36,237 nt of DNA. Source: a virus. Below, one piece after another: positions 21,784-28,882 of this stretch. Each line of letters starts with the position of its first letter. Within the stretch, counting starts at the first letter, position 1. Under the pieces are notes generated by a model. The model had not been told where the DNA came from and searched no databases. It saw only the letters and a list, made by a program, of their open reading frames with translations. The position numbers and the translations under genes were made by a program. The stretch is from positions 1-36,237 of the IMG/VR virus record IMGVR_UViG_3300033153_004377; one strand, given 5' to 3'.

Positions 21784-21965
21784 GCTGTCTCCGGCTTATA
21801 ATTAGGATCTTGTTTCATCATCTCTCGGATGTCTGTTAAACAGTCAGAGCATATGTGTAATCTCTTAGGGTGTGCTATCAGGCGTGTGCCTTTAGGGAAC
21901 TCGCAGTATAAACAGAACGCACACCGCGGTCTAAGTTTGACCATGTCTGTAGGCGTAGCAGTCAT
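21780..21965 (-). CDS. ClpX-type zinc-ribbon protein
   Basis: 61 residues with CAFCLYCEFPKGTRLIAHP then HICSDCLTDIREMM. The spacing and the LIAxP..ICxxC form resemble the N-terminal C4 zinc-binding domain of ClpX, without the ATPase. A phage copy could mimic or bind a host protease adaptor, but that is speculation. It overlaps the primase/helicase stop by 4 nt. Confidence 0.7.
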   Translation of the reverse strand: MTATPTDMVKLRPRCAFCLYCEFPKGTRLIAHPKRLHICSDCLTDIREMMKQDPNYKPETA

Positions 21966-24220
21966 AGACTTAACTCCTCGTTCTGTTTGATCATCTCCTG
22001 TAATTGTTTGATGTCTTTACTGGTGTACATTTTTATCACTTGTTTATGGTTACGTATTATGCGCGGGGCTACTTGTTTCTTATCGAACAGTACACGCCAG
22101 CCGGGATATACTTCAGCCATGTTTTTCCATTTCATACGGAGCATGCCCATTACTTTGTTAGTCATGACTATGTCGACGCCGGACTCGTTACATGACTGGT
22201 TGATGGCTTTCATGATCTGTTGTTTAGTAGCGATGTCTCCGTTGAGCAGTTTGATGGCGTTAGTCCATATCTCTTCAGGCAGACTAACACCGCCTGCGAC
22301 CATAGCTGCTTTGGCAGGTGTCATCGGAGGGTATATATGATTAAAGTCTTCGATGTTACGTGCCATGTACCAGTTATATAGTGTAGCGACATCGTCGGTG
22401 TTGGTCATAAACGCTTGTAGTGCTGCGTATGCCTGTATGTTACGTCGTCCTTTAGCGTTGCTTATGCAAGCGAAACGTCTGTCATCTTCAGGCAGCATGA
22501 GAGCGTTCTCGTGATTAGTGAAGAACAGGAAGTTACAGTAGACATCCGTCTCGTAGATCTTGCCGTACTTAGGCTTAACGCGTACTCCCGGGATCATGCG
22601 GGTGTCGATTACTTTCTTTAGCTGCTCGTAACTAGTGTGGTCTTCACGCCATGATGTGATCTCTTCTTTAGTCTCTTCGATCAGGCATAGTTGTGTACCA
22701 TCAGCCCAGTCGTTGTACACGGCTTGGGAGTTACCAGTGCCTGTGATGTCTTTAAGATCGATCTTGGATACGCCTGACTGAAAGACTTTGGCTAGGATAT
22801 CTCCGACAGTCGAGCGCCCGGTGCCGTAGCGATAGCCTTCTTCGCCTTCTTTAAGTGCTGCTACCATCACGATAGCGTATGAGCGTGACTCTGGCTTTTG
22901 TAGTTTCTGAGCAATCCAGTCGTGGAACAGAGCGCATTCTGTCTCATCAGGTATGAGCCATTCGATATGTTCGAGGAACGTTATGGGTGTGCCGTTCGCT
23001 TGCGAGTGGCTCGGTTTGCGGTATGTATTGAAATAAGGAACATCAGCGATGTATTTTATTGAATCGCAGGAAGGGTCGTAGACACGTCCTTTACATCTTA
23101 CCGTCTGAGGATGTTCAAGCCATAGCTCTCCGTGGTATTGCTTACCGCCGCGTTCTCCCATCTCGTAGCATCTGTGCGCTGCACGAAAAGCTGCGAGGGA
23201 TACCACCGGGTATAGTGCACCTGCTGTAACGTGTGTATCCGCCACTTCGCTCGAGTACTCCAAGAGGACGTATCTCTCAACCAGCGCGGCCACGGGGTCA
23301 AAGACTCGTACAGATGGCCCACCTTGAGTTTCCACCCAATCGAGGAAGTCAGCGGTGCTCCTATCACTGCAGTGTCCATGGAAGCAGTTAAAGACTCTCG
23401 TATTTTTGACGGAGCCTTGGCCATAAGCTGAATATCCCGCAGTATCTCCGCCTCCGGGTGAGTGCCTCTTATGCCATGGGCACTGTACTTGTGTCCATTC
23501 TCCATCGGTGCCTTGGATGAGTTTATGGTCATCAAGCCAGCCGAGTACTGTGTCTGTTGGTAGTTCTTCATTATCTTCTTCGTTTAAGTGGGGCAGGGCT
23601 GTGTTAGCAGTTTCAAGTGTAGGATCTAATTCGATACCGAACCCTTCGAGCAGTTCTTCTGGTGTGTATACATTGTCTGGATTAAATTCAGTACAAGTTA
23701 CTTCGAAGGTGTTTCTGATATTTCCAACCTTCTTACCATTGATACCGAATGGCAGACGTACGAACTTGTTAAGCATCTTGCCACCACCGTCACTGAGTGA
23801 TGATTCGTACACGGCACAAACGAGTTTAGTGGCGTATGCCCGGTCGGTAATTGGCTCTGCTAAGCAGTACCCCCATTGGAAGTTTCCTGCTGATGATTCG
23901 ATGATATATGTGGGTTCAAGATCGTTCGGATCGACCTTGGTTCCGATGTCGTCCAGTACGAGCATATGGAGCGAATGAAAGCACTCTTTGGTGTTACGAA
24001 ATTGGTGCTTCGAACTGGGTTTTGAGATCTGTGTAGAGATGTAAAAAGCAGTTGTTTTGCTCTTCTGTTTGTTGAGTGCTAATTGCCCAGCACGGGCTAA
24101 CGTAATGGGTGGCCACGGAGTATCAGAACTGGGTGCTTCGGACAGTGCGCAACACACATATTGGAGCTTTTCGGGCAGCTGTGGAGCGATTATTTCGAAG
24201 AAAGTTGGAGTATCTGACAT
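21962..24220 (-). CDS. Primase/helicase fusion (AEP-type primase plus SF3-like helicase)
   Basis: 752 residues. The primase-like N-terminus carries LHMLVLDDIGTK (85-96) and MLNKFVRLPFGING (149-162). A zinc motif spans about C247-C284 (CPWHKR...FNCFHGHC). The helicase part (about 410-620) has a Walker A-like YGTGRST (465-471) in which Arg stands for the usual Lys. Its Walker B is LCLIEE (511-516), and EDDRRF (578-583) serves as arginine-finger region. A winged-helix-like end follows. It should prime and unwind DNA for the phage polymerase. It is the first gene after the promoter at 24296-24325. Confidence 0.85.
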   Translation of the reverse strand: MSDTPTFFEIIAPQLPEKLQYVCCALSEAPSSDTPWPPITLARAGQLALNKQKSKTTAFYISTQISKPSSKHQFRNTKECFHSLHMLVLDDIGTKVDPNDLEPTYIIESSAGNFQWGYCLAEPITDRAYATKLVCAVYESSLSDGGGKMLNKFVRLPFGINGKKVGNIRNTFEVTCTEFNPDNVYTPEELLEGFGIELDPTLETANTALPHLNEEDNEELPTDTVLGWLDDHKLIQGTDGEWTQVQCPWHKRHSPGGGDTAGYSAYGQGSVKNTRVFNCFHGHCSDRSTADFLDWVETQGGPSVRVFDPVAALVERYVLLEYSSEVADTHVTAGALYPVVSLAAFRAAHRCYEMGERGGKQYHGELWLEHPQTVRCKGRVYDPSCDSIKYIADVPYFNTYRKPSHSQANGTPITFLEHIEWLIPDETECALFHDWIAQKLQKPESRSYAIVMVAALKEGEEGYRYGTGRSTVGDILAKVFQSGVSKIDLKDITGTGNSQAVYNDWADGTQLCLIEETKEEITSWREDHTSYEQLKKVIDTRMIPGVRVKPKYGKIYETDVYCNFLFFTNHENALMLPEDDRRFACISNAKGRRNIQAYAALQAFMTNTDDVATLYNWYMARNIEDFNHIYPPMTPAKAAMVAGGVSLPEEIWTNAIKLLNGDIATKQQIMKAINQSCNESGVDIVMTNKVMGMLRMKWKNMAEVYPGWRVLFDKKQVAPRIIRNHKQVIKMYTSKDIKQLQEMIKQNEELSL

Positions 24221-24295
24221 TTTGTCACCCTTAAGTGGTTTAGTTAAAAAGTCGTTATTAGACGACCTGAGACAACAGATCTGTTGCTAACCACT

Positions 24296-24325
24296 ATCTT
24301 ATGCTTGTGTTCATGTTACTGTCAA
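24296..24325 (-). promoter_or_regulatory. Sigma70-like promoter for the primase operon
   Basis: On the minus strand TTGACA (24325-24320), an 18-nt spacer and TAAGAT (24301-24296), about 75 bp before the primase start. The -35 box is perfect. It overlaps a 17-bp ATGCAA dyad (24324-24340), so a bound protein there would block or recruit RNA polymerase. Confidence 0.65.
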
Positions 24326-24473
24326 TGCAAATATTGCATTACTGCATGTTGGTGTTGATGCATTTCATGCAAAAATGCAATAACTAGGGTAGCCCCTATG
24401 GAGTACTCAGAATAACCCTTATATATACGGCTCTAGGGGGAAGGGTAGACTTTTCGCATTTATGCATTTTTTG
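24324..24473. repeat. Cluster of ATGCA boxes and dyads (operator or origin candidate)
   Basis: Within 150 bp there are at least seven TGCA-centred boxes. Dyads are AATGCAA-ATA-TTGCATT (24324-24340) and TGCATTT...AAATGCA (24359-24379), and GCATTTATGCATTT is at 24457-24470. AT-rich sequence alternates with a GC-rich block near 24505-24525. The 24221-24642 gap has no gene and sits in front of the replication operon, fitting operators or an origin with iterons. Confidence 0.5.
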
Positions 24474-24533
24474 ATTATTTGGACAATCGGCAGTTTTAGG
24501 TCCCACGGCGCCCCGCGCCCCCGCCGAAAAAGA

Positions 24534-24551
24534 AGGGGCATTTCTGCCCCT
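24534..24551 (-). terminator. Rho-independent terminator (leftward)
   Basis: AGGGGCA/TGCCCCT, a 7-bp stem with a 4-nt loop, followed on the minus strand by TCTTTTTC. It ends the transcript of the 310-residue gene about 90 nt after its stop and separates it from the primase promoter. Confidence 0.7.
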
Positions 24552-24604
24552 CCACCTACATAATTGGATGCAGGATTTTGCGGAGTCGATGGATTGATTG
24601 TGAT

Positions 24605-24635
24605 CTTGACCTAGCCGCTTTTTGGCCAGGTCAAG
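24605..24635 (-). other. 3' hairpin behind the 310-residue gene
   Basis: CTTGACCT/AGGTCAAG (8 bp) continues over one mismatch into GCC/GGC with a 7-nt loop. It begins 7 nt after the stop codon and has no U tract. It may protect the 3' end or act with the terminator further down. Confidence 0.45.
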
Positions 24636-24642
24636 GTCTCAA

Positions 24643-25575
24643 TTAATCCAGTATTACGATGCCGGCACCTTCCATGCCTTCCATGCGTGTTTTGAAGTCT
24701 TTAATGCCTTCGTGCATGTCAGTTATGATTGACTGCACGCATGCATCGCCTTGGTTTTTAGATGTGTAGCACAAATCCCAGTAGCCCTTCATAATCTTCT
24801 GAGCTTCTTTGGCTTGTGCGACATGTTCTGCATCTTTCAGATAGTAGATGCCTTCGAAGTTGGATGCGAACAGGTCAACATGTTCGTCACCGCCCATCGC
24901 CATTAAATCAACATCGAGTTTTGATGCGCTTGCTTCAGCAAAGACATTTAATTCACCACCTCTATCTTCAGTAGGCAGGTCTTTCTGGTCTTCCATAGTG
25001 GAGAAGGTTGAGTCGACGACTTCCTGCCAGTCAGATACTTGAAATGCTTCAGGTGTTCCAATTGGCACACCCAAAGATTTAAGATATTTGATGATAGGAC
25101 TTAATGCAAAGCGACAGCGTAAATCAACCCAGTCCATAATTTCTGGAGGAAAGTCATCGATTGACTCGCCTTCCAGTAATGCTGGGATGATGTGTATATT
25201 TACTAGCTTTGCAGGATTCTGCTTTGTAGATTCCCGTGACTTGATTACTGCATTGTATGCATATGGTAATGCAGACGGTGCAATCTTTATATCGTTAAGG
25301 TGTTCTGTACAGTAACTGGCAATTGCCAGATTGTTCTGTATATTCCAGATGCTACCTTTGCCCGGTGGTACTTCTGCCCATACGCCATTGTCATCGACTG
25401 CCTTCTCAACAAAGTTACGTTCAGCTTTACTCAACAGTTTTACTGTAGTATCGCTAAGTTGTTGCGGAGTGGGGAATTTAGATGGGTCAGTTGCACTGCC
25501 CATTACTTTTCCCATGTACAGCGTGAATGCTGTGTCGATTGTCATTAGTGCTGTGATATGCATAAGTTGTGACAT
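24643..25575 (-). CDS. Hypothetical protein
   Basis: 310 residues, GAGG about 9 nt before the ATG. It is mixed helical, with no transmembrane segment beyond a mild N-terminal hydrophobic patch, and acidic overall. There are no obvious catalytic motifs. GC and codon use differ little from neighbours. It has its own hairpin and terminator downstream, so it is probably well expressed in the early phase. Function not recognised. Confidence 0.6.
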   Translation of the reverse strand: MSQLMHITALMTIDTAFTLYMGKVMGSATDPSKFPTPQQLSDTTVKLLSKAERNFVEKAVDDNGVWAEVPPGKGSIWNIQNNLAIASYCTEHLNDIKIAPSALPYAYNAVIKSRESTKQNPAKLVNIHIIPALLEGESIDDFPPEIMDWVDLRCRFALSPIIKYLKSLGVPIGTPEAFQVSDWQEVVDSTFSTMEDQKDLPTEDRGGELNVFAEASASKLDVDLMAMGGDEHVDLFASNFEGIYYLKDAEHVAQAKEAQKIMKGYWDLCYTSKNQGDACVQSIITDMHEGIKDFKTRMEGMEGAGIVILD

Positions 25576-25629
25576 GTGTGTATCCTCATAATAATAATAA
25601 AAGTATTGTACGTCTTACTTTATCTATGG

Positions 25630-25848
25630 CTAATCAACAGACGTTGAATCGATTAGTTGCGCAAGCGCTTCCCTGCGCTTCTCTTCAGTGCCCATATCTT
25701 CTAAGGCCATGAAGAGTGTTTCTGGATTAGTGCCAATCGTCCCAGAGACGAATTCATCGAATGAACGTTCATTTAACTCCGTGTCGCTCATGATATCGGT
25801 TGATAAGGGTTTAGGCATTTGCGGTCTAAGAACATCTCTTAGTCCCAT
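25630..25848 (-). CDS. Hypothetical acidic protein
   Basis: 72 residues, acidic, predicted helical (SDTELNERSFDEFVSG, EEKRREALAQLIDS). GCGGAGG lies about 7 nt before the ATG. It overlaps the end of the upstream membrane gene by 10 nt. No family recognised. Confidence 0.6.
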   Translation of the reverse strand: MGLRDVLRPQMPKPLSTDIMSDTELNERSFDEFVSGTIGTNPETLFMALEDMGTEEKRREALAQLIDSTSVD

Positions 25849-26126
25849 CGAACTTCCTCCGCTTCTTCTTCATACCAGTCTTCTTCATCTTTCTTCCCGA
25901 AGACTTTGATGAACAGTTTAGATACAGCTAACATCAGGCTGATGAATATACCTGCTGTTAGAGCCGTTGCCATACCAGTAAATGTTCCAAGGAACATAAT
26001 TGTTAGTCCTCCACTGATGATTACATCAGTAAGAACTGAATGGTTCGTGAATCTACGAATACCCATCTTCATCATGAGAATGAAGAAGGCGAGTGCTGTA
26101 AGAAATGCGATTGTTAAAATAGTCAT
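25839..26126 (-). CDS. Predicted membrane protein, two to three TM segments
   Basis: 95 residues: hydrophobic segments at about 2-20 and about 34-75 (two helices), then a charged tail (GKKDEEDWYEEEAEEVRWD). GCGGAGGT lies 6 nt before the ATG, an ideal ribosome site, yet that site is inside the upstream frame, which overlaps by 74 nt. Function unknown. Confidence 0.6.
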   Translation of the reverse strand: MTILTIAFLTALAFFILMMKMGIRRFTNHSVLTDVIISGGLTIMFLGTFTGMATALTAGIFISLMLAVSKLFIKVFGKKDEEDWYEEEAEEVRWD

Positions 26127-26316
26127 AATGTACCTCCGCAGATACTTTAGGATTAGATGATGTGTAGTCGAGCGGTTGTTCTACTTCGTATTCGCCGTTG
26201 AGTTCATAATACAGTTCATAACCGTAGGTCATGAAATATCCTGTAGCTATCATTGCTATGATATATAGCGATAGCATAGCGATGCCAGATATTATAAAAA
26301 TAAAGAAATTCTTCAT
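26053..26316 (-). CDS. Single-TM protein with soluble C-terminal part
   Basis: 87 residues: one membrane segment (about 3-30, FFIFIISGIAMLSLYIIAMI) and an acidic and polar outer part. CGAGGTT precedes the ATG. Its last 24 codons overlap the start of the next gene in another frame, including that gene's ribosome site. Confidence 0.55.
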   Translation of the reverse strand: MKNFFIFIISGIAMLSLYIIAMIATGYFMTYGYELYYELNGEYEVEQPLDYTSSNPKVSAEVHYDYFNNRISYSTRLLHSHDEDGYS

Positions 26317-26495
26317 GATTGTAACCTCGACAGACTCTGGTTGGGTGCAATGACCAAGGTCCTGCCCTTGTGCTTAGCGATGAGTGTGCATTCCACACCA
26401 TCGAGCTGTTTAAGTTGCACCATGATATTGAATAAACTATTCAACTTATCTATGGTGTGTTGATTTGATGTAAGTGGCTTGTTAGTTTTACTCAT
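26313..26495 (-). CDS. Hypothetical protein
   Basis: 60 residues from the ATG at 26495, which follows CGGAGGGGCCT. An in-frame ATG at 26552 lacks such a site and lies inside the preceding micropeptide gene. The product is mildly basic with a strand pair (VECTLIAKHKGRTLVIAP). No family recognised. Confidence 0.6.
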   Translation of the reverse strand: MSKTNKPLTSNQHTIDKLNSLFNIMVQLKQLDGVECTLIAKHKGRTLVIAPNQSLSRLQS

Positions 26496-26620
26496 AGGCC
26501 CCTCCGGTCTAGTTCTTTGTTGGCACGTCTCATTACTTTGAGACGTTGCCATTCAGTGGCAATGCCTACTGCTACCCAAAGGGCAGTAGCAGACATTACG
26601 ATTACGGTTAATGGATGCAT
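26492..26620 (-). CDS. 42-residue membrane micropeptide
   Basis: MHPLTVIVMSATALWVAVGI then a basic tail (EWQRLKVMRRANKELDRRGL). It begins in a TAATG overlap with the upstream stop and ends in an ATGA overlap with the downstream start, so it exactly fills the space. One membrane helix. Function unknown. Confidence 0.6.
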   Translation of the reverse strand: MHPLTVIVMSATALWVAVGIATEWQRLKVMRRANKELDRRGL

Positions 26621-26877
26621 TATGCGAGTGCCTCGTCTTCATCTATTATTGGTAGTGTTGCCATGGTGATATCGTTAATGACAATAGCCATATTGATATC
26701 TGCGGTTGTGTTATTAATAATAACTTGTGCTTGCGCTTCATTCATTGGGAAGCGTCTAATGAACTCTTTTACTTCTGGTTTAATGAGTCCGCCTTCTTCA
26801 CGTACGATGTGTAATATATCGTGTGTAACTTTTATGGTATAGCCATTAGCACGTAATGTGTCTAGATAGATTTTCAT
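26620..26877 (-). CDS. Hypothetical protein
   Basis: 85 residues, CGCGGAGG upstream. Sequence suggests a small alpha/beta fold: MKIYLDTLRANGYTIKVTHD, then REEGGLIKPEVKEFIRRFPM and a beta-rich acidic end. No family recognised. Confidence 0.6.
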   Translation of the reverse strand: MKIYLDTLRANGYTIKVTHDILHIVREEGGLIKPEVKEFIRRFPMNEAQAQVIINNTTADINMAIVINDITMATLPIIDEDEALA

Positions 26878-26894
26878 GATATGCCCTCCGCGAG

Positions 26895-26978
26895 CTATCG
26901 TTTACAAGAGTAGTAGTGGCTCATTATCAAGCCGACTGCTGATATGATGATGATGATGTCGTTAGGAGCTATATCCAT
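26895..26978 (-). CDS. 27-residue membrane micropeptide
   Basis: MDIAPNDIIIIISAVGLIMS followed by a short basic tail (HYYSCKR). GGGGAG lies 7-8 nt before the ATG, which overlaps the end of the upstream gene in another frame. It fills the 84-bp gap. Short length lowers confidence. Confidence 0.45.
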   Translation of the reverse strand: MDIAPNDIIIIISAVGLIMSHYYSCKR

Positions 26979-27252
26979 CTAAACGCTCCCCTGTCTCTGA
27001 GTGATTAGCATTTGCTAAAAAGCGAAAGAACGTACCGCATACGAAACAGATGCGCGTGTCACCACTAATAGTTGCTTTGCTTACGTAATGACGACGACCA
27101 TTGAGTGCGCGCATTTGAGCGCCTGTATCCCATGCATGCTGTACTGCTTCATGTGATGAATCATTGAAGGTTGGAGGCATAGGCACTTTGCCACGTATGT
27201 TGATAAGTATCTGTTCGTTTTGTTTGACGTATATCGTTGTTGTTGTAGCCAT
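26962..27252 (-). CDS. Hypothetical protein with one CxxC
   Basis: 96 residues. It starts with a beta-rich stretch (TTTTIYVKQNEQILINIRG) and has RICFVCGTFFRFL near residues 69-81. CGCGGAGA lies upstream. Possible zinc knuckle but only two cysteines. No family recognised. Confidence 0.6.
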   Translation of the reverse strand: MATTTTIYVKQNEQILINIRGKVPMPPTFNDSSHEAVQHAWDTGAQMRALNGRRHYVSKATISGDTRICFVCGTFFRFLANANHSETGERLDGYSS

Positions 27253-27254
27253 GA

Positions 27255-27398
27255 TTATCTCCGCGATAATTGTTTAAGTAGCATACGTTTCTCTGTTTCA
27301 AAGAGATTACGTATGTGTTGATTAGCATGCATAGGACGGTGCTTACTTTCAAGAAAGCGATGGAAGGAATACCAGTAGATGAGATGTGTAATGCTCAT
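27255..27398 (-). CDS. 47-residue basic protein
   Basis: It begins in an ATGA overlap with the previous stop, with AGGA upstream, and ends 2 nt before the next start. The product has an aromatic N-terminus (MSITHLIYWYSFHRFLESK) and a basic helical tail (ETEKRMLLKQLSRR). Good fit between flanking genes, but no homology can be claimed. Confidence 0.55.
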   Translation of the reverse strand: MSITHLIYWYSFHRFLESKHRPMHANQHIRNLFETEKRMLLKQLSRR

Positions 27399-27592
27399 GA
27401 TTGTGTCCTATGTTTGTTTGCTTCGTTATTAGTTAACTCGTTAATTTGCCGAGTCAGTTGTTTTACTTTGTTATCACCTGCAAGGGCCGCGGCCATTAAT
27501 GCATGTGAAGGATTAGGTGTATCGAAAGCGTTATCGACAAGACAGCTGAGCTTTGCGCGTTCTAGTTTTAGGCTAGTTATTGATTCACTCAT
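27395..27592 (-). CDS. Hypothetical helical protein
   Basis: 65 residues, two helices joined by a DTPNPSHALM turn. 8-nt overlap with the upstream gene and a 4-nt overlap downstream. No family recognised. Confidence 0.6.
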   Translation of the reverse strand: MSESITSLKLERAKLSCLVDNAFDTPNPSHALMAAALAGDNKVKQLTRQINELTNNEANKHRTQS

Positions 27593-27875
27593 TAGTTTCT
27601 TCCATATCGACGATATTGATTTGAAGATTGAAGATGGCTGTTTCTAAGTCACTTAGGAGTTCCGGATTGTCTTGATGGATGTATGCGGCGGCATATTCAA
27701 GTTCCATAAGTTCAAGGTCGTGAGCCATTTCGTTTAGTGTGCGTTGCTTTATAGGCACACTGTTATTTAAGAACATACACTGTGCTTTATACGCACTATA
27801 TACATCGGTATTACCGTGCAGTGCGTAATATACTGTATGCAAAGCGTTTTCGTGTTTTATAAAGGTGATAGACAT
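27585..27875 (-). CDS. Hypothetical helical acidic protein
   Basis: 96 residues; start preceded by CGCGGAGGTTAC. N-terminal aromatic segment (LHTVYYALHGNTDVYSAY) then acidic helices. It is the first gene of a transcription unit that lies behind the 28054-28090 terminator and the first copy of the 18-bp repeat. No family recognised. Confidence 0.6.
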   Translation of the reverse strand: MSITFIKHENALHTVYYALHGNTDVYSAYKAQCMFLNNSVPIKQRTLNEMAHDLELMELEYAAAYIHQDNPELLSDLETAIFNLQINIVDMEETNE

Positions 27876-28053
27876 AGTAACCTCCGCGATTACTTATTAA
27901 TGATATTAACGATACTAGACAGCAAAAAGTTATATCTCTACGAAAATCAATAGGAGAGCATTTTTCGTTTCGGATATTGAGTGTTGTTTTCAAGCCCCGC
28001 GACCTCGCTCCCAGTTCTGAGTAGGTCTCACACGGCTCCCCGGACCGACAAAT

Positions 28054-28090
28054 AAAAAAATAAGGACGAGGCGCTTTATGCCTCGTCCTT
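28054..28090 (-). terminator. Strong Rho-independent terminator (leftward)
   Basis: An 11-bp stem AAGGACGAGGC with its complement, a 7-nt loop, then ATTTTTTT on the minus strand. It lies 6 nt beyond the stop of the gene ending at 28096. The plus side also has AGTTTTTAG, so weak bidirectional use is possible. Confidence 0.85.
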
Positions 28091-28095
28091 AGTTT

Positions 28096-28404
28096 TTAGT
28101 TACCCCAACGTATTGATACAGTGAACGGCACCTTAGCCTTTAGAGCCTTTGCTCTATCCATTACTGACTTCCGTGATTCGCCTGCTTTCTGTTGGACGAA
28201 GTTCGCTAACTGCTTAGCGTTCTGTGAAGCAGAGTCAACTACCTCTTTGCGTTTAGCACTACGTGCTCGGCTACGCAACTCTTCGGTTGCTACGTCTATC
28301 TGCTTTTGAGTACGTTCTTTGTACTCAAACTCGGGAGCCATACCTAGGAAGGTACAACCTGAAAGGTACTTGGTGTATGCGTCTTGTTTAGTGTGCTTAG
28401 TCAT
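28096..28404 (-). CDS. Hypothetical basic helical protein
   Basis: 102 residues, Lys/Arg/Gln-rich and helical (RTQKQIDVATEELRSRARSAKRKE), ending in a short strand (FTVSIRWGN). CCGCGGAGGAC lies upstream of the ATG. It is the first leftward gene from the divergent region and has its own terminator, so it is a monocistronic early unit. DNA binding is possible from charge. No family recognised. Confidence 0.6.
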   Translation of the reverse strand: MTKHTKQDAYTKYLSGCTFLGMAPEFEYKERTQKQIDVATEELRSRARSAKRKEVVDSASQNAKQLANFVQQKAGESRKSVMDRAKALKAKVPFTVSIRWGN

Positions 28405-28882
28405 GATGGTGTCCTCCGCGGACTGAGTTAGTCAATAACCTGAATGGCTATATCTACACACGATGCTCGACAGCACGAAGGTAGTGTATAACTCAACACC
28501 CAGTGCCAAGTACTGAGTGTGAGGAGACATCGGACAACACACGTGGGACGAAGTACGGGACTCCTAGGACTAGGTGCAGAATCCGAATCCGAAGCGGGGG
28601 GTGGGTTGAACCCGAAGGGGGGAGGGGTACTCCGAGACCTCGCTCCCAGTTCTTGGTACTTTTTACTTTTTATTTATTATCAGAGCTCCATCGGCACCTC
28701 TAACTTTTTTTCTAAAATTTTTTGTGGTATATTCCGAGGAACCCGTAAGGGCTAGGGGCACTGGGTGGCGAGTAACCACCCTCACTCAACACTGGGTCGC
28801 CCCGAACTAAATACTGAGAGGGTGGTTCTGCGAAAGCGGAACCTTCGTAAACTGAGAAGTCAAATTACGAGGAATTTTTATT
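28405..28882. promoter_or_regulatory. Divergent control region between early and head operons
   Basis: About 480 bp without a supported gene. Contents: the second 18-bp repeat (28636-28653), a GC-rich block (28585-28630) with a GGGTTGAACCC dyad, an AT-rich tract 28655-28735, and TGTGGTATATT near 28725-28733 as an extended -10-like element for rightward transcription (its -35 is poor). The rightward leader with alternating stems follows. Small open frames here have no ribosome site. Confidence 0.5.
28763..28843 (+). promoter_or_regulatory. Attenuator-like leader with mutually exclusive stems
   Basis: Segment 1 GGGTGG (28763-28768) pairs with segment 2 inside AACCACCCTC (28774-28783). Segment 2 can instead pair over 10 bp with segment 3 GAGGGTGGTT (28818-28827). 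The end of segment 3 belongs to an 8-bp hairpin GGTTCTGC-GAAA-GCGGAACC (28824-28843) capped by a GNRA tetraloop. This 1:2, 2:3, 3:4 design lies 40-120 nt before the RyR gene. No U tract follows, so control of translation or RNA stability is as likely as termination. Confidence 0.5.

Larger units (their letters stand above)
28001..28653 (-). repeat. Exact 18-bp direct repeat ahead of two leftward units (28001-28018 and 28636-28653)
   Basis: GACCTCGCTCCCAGTTCT occurs twice in the same orientation. With one mismatch the match extends to 22 bp (27997-28018, 28632-28653). On the minus strand the copies lie 126 nt and 232 nt upstream of the genes starting at 27875 and 28404, one of them just after a terminator. 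This placement fits a promoter or regulator site. The feature spans both copies; the DNA between them is listed separately. Confidence 0.6.

Noticed and set aside
28503-28755. Two plus-strand frames of 66 and 78 codons
   Set aside because: They run through GC-rich dyads and the 18-bp repeat, have odd composition and no ribosome site. The region behaves as a control region.
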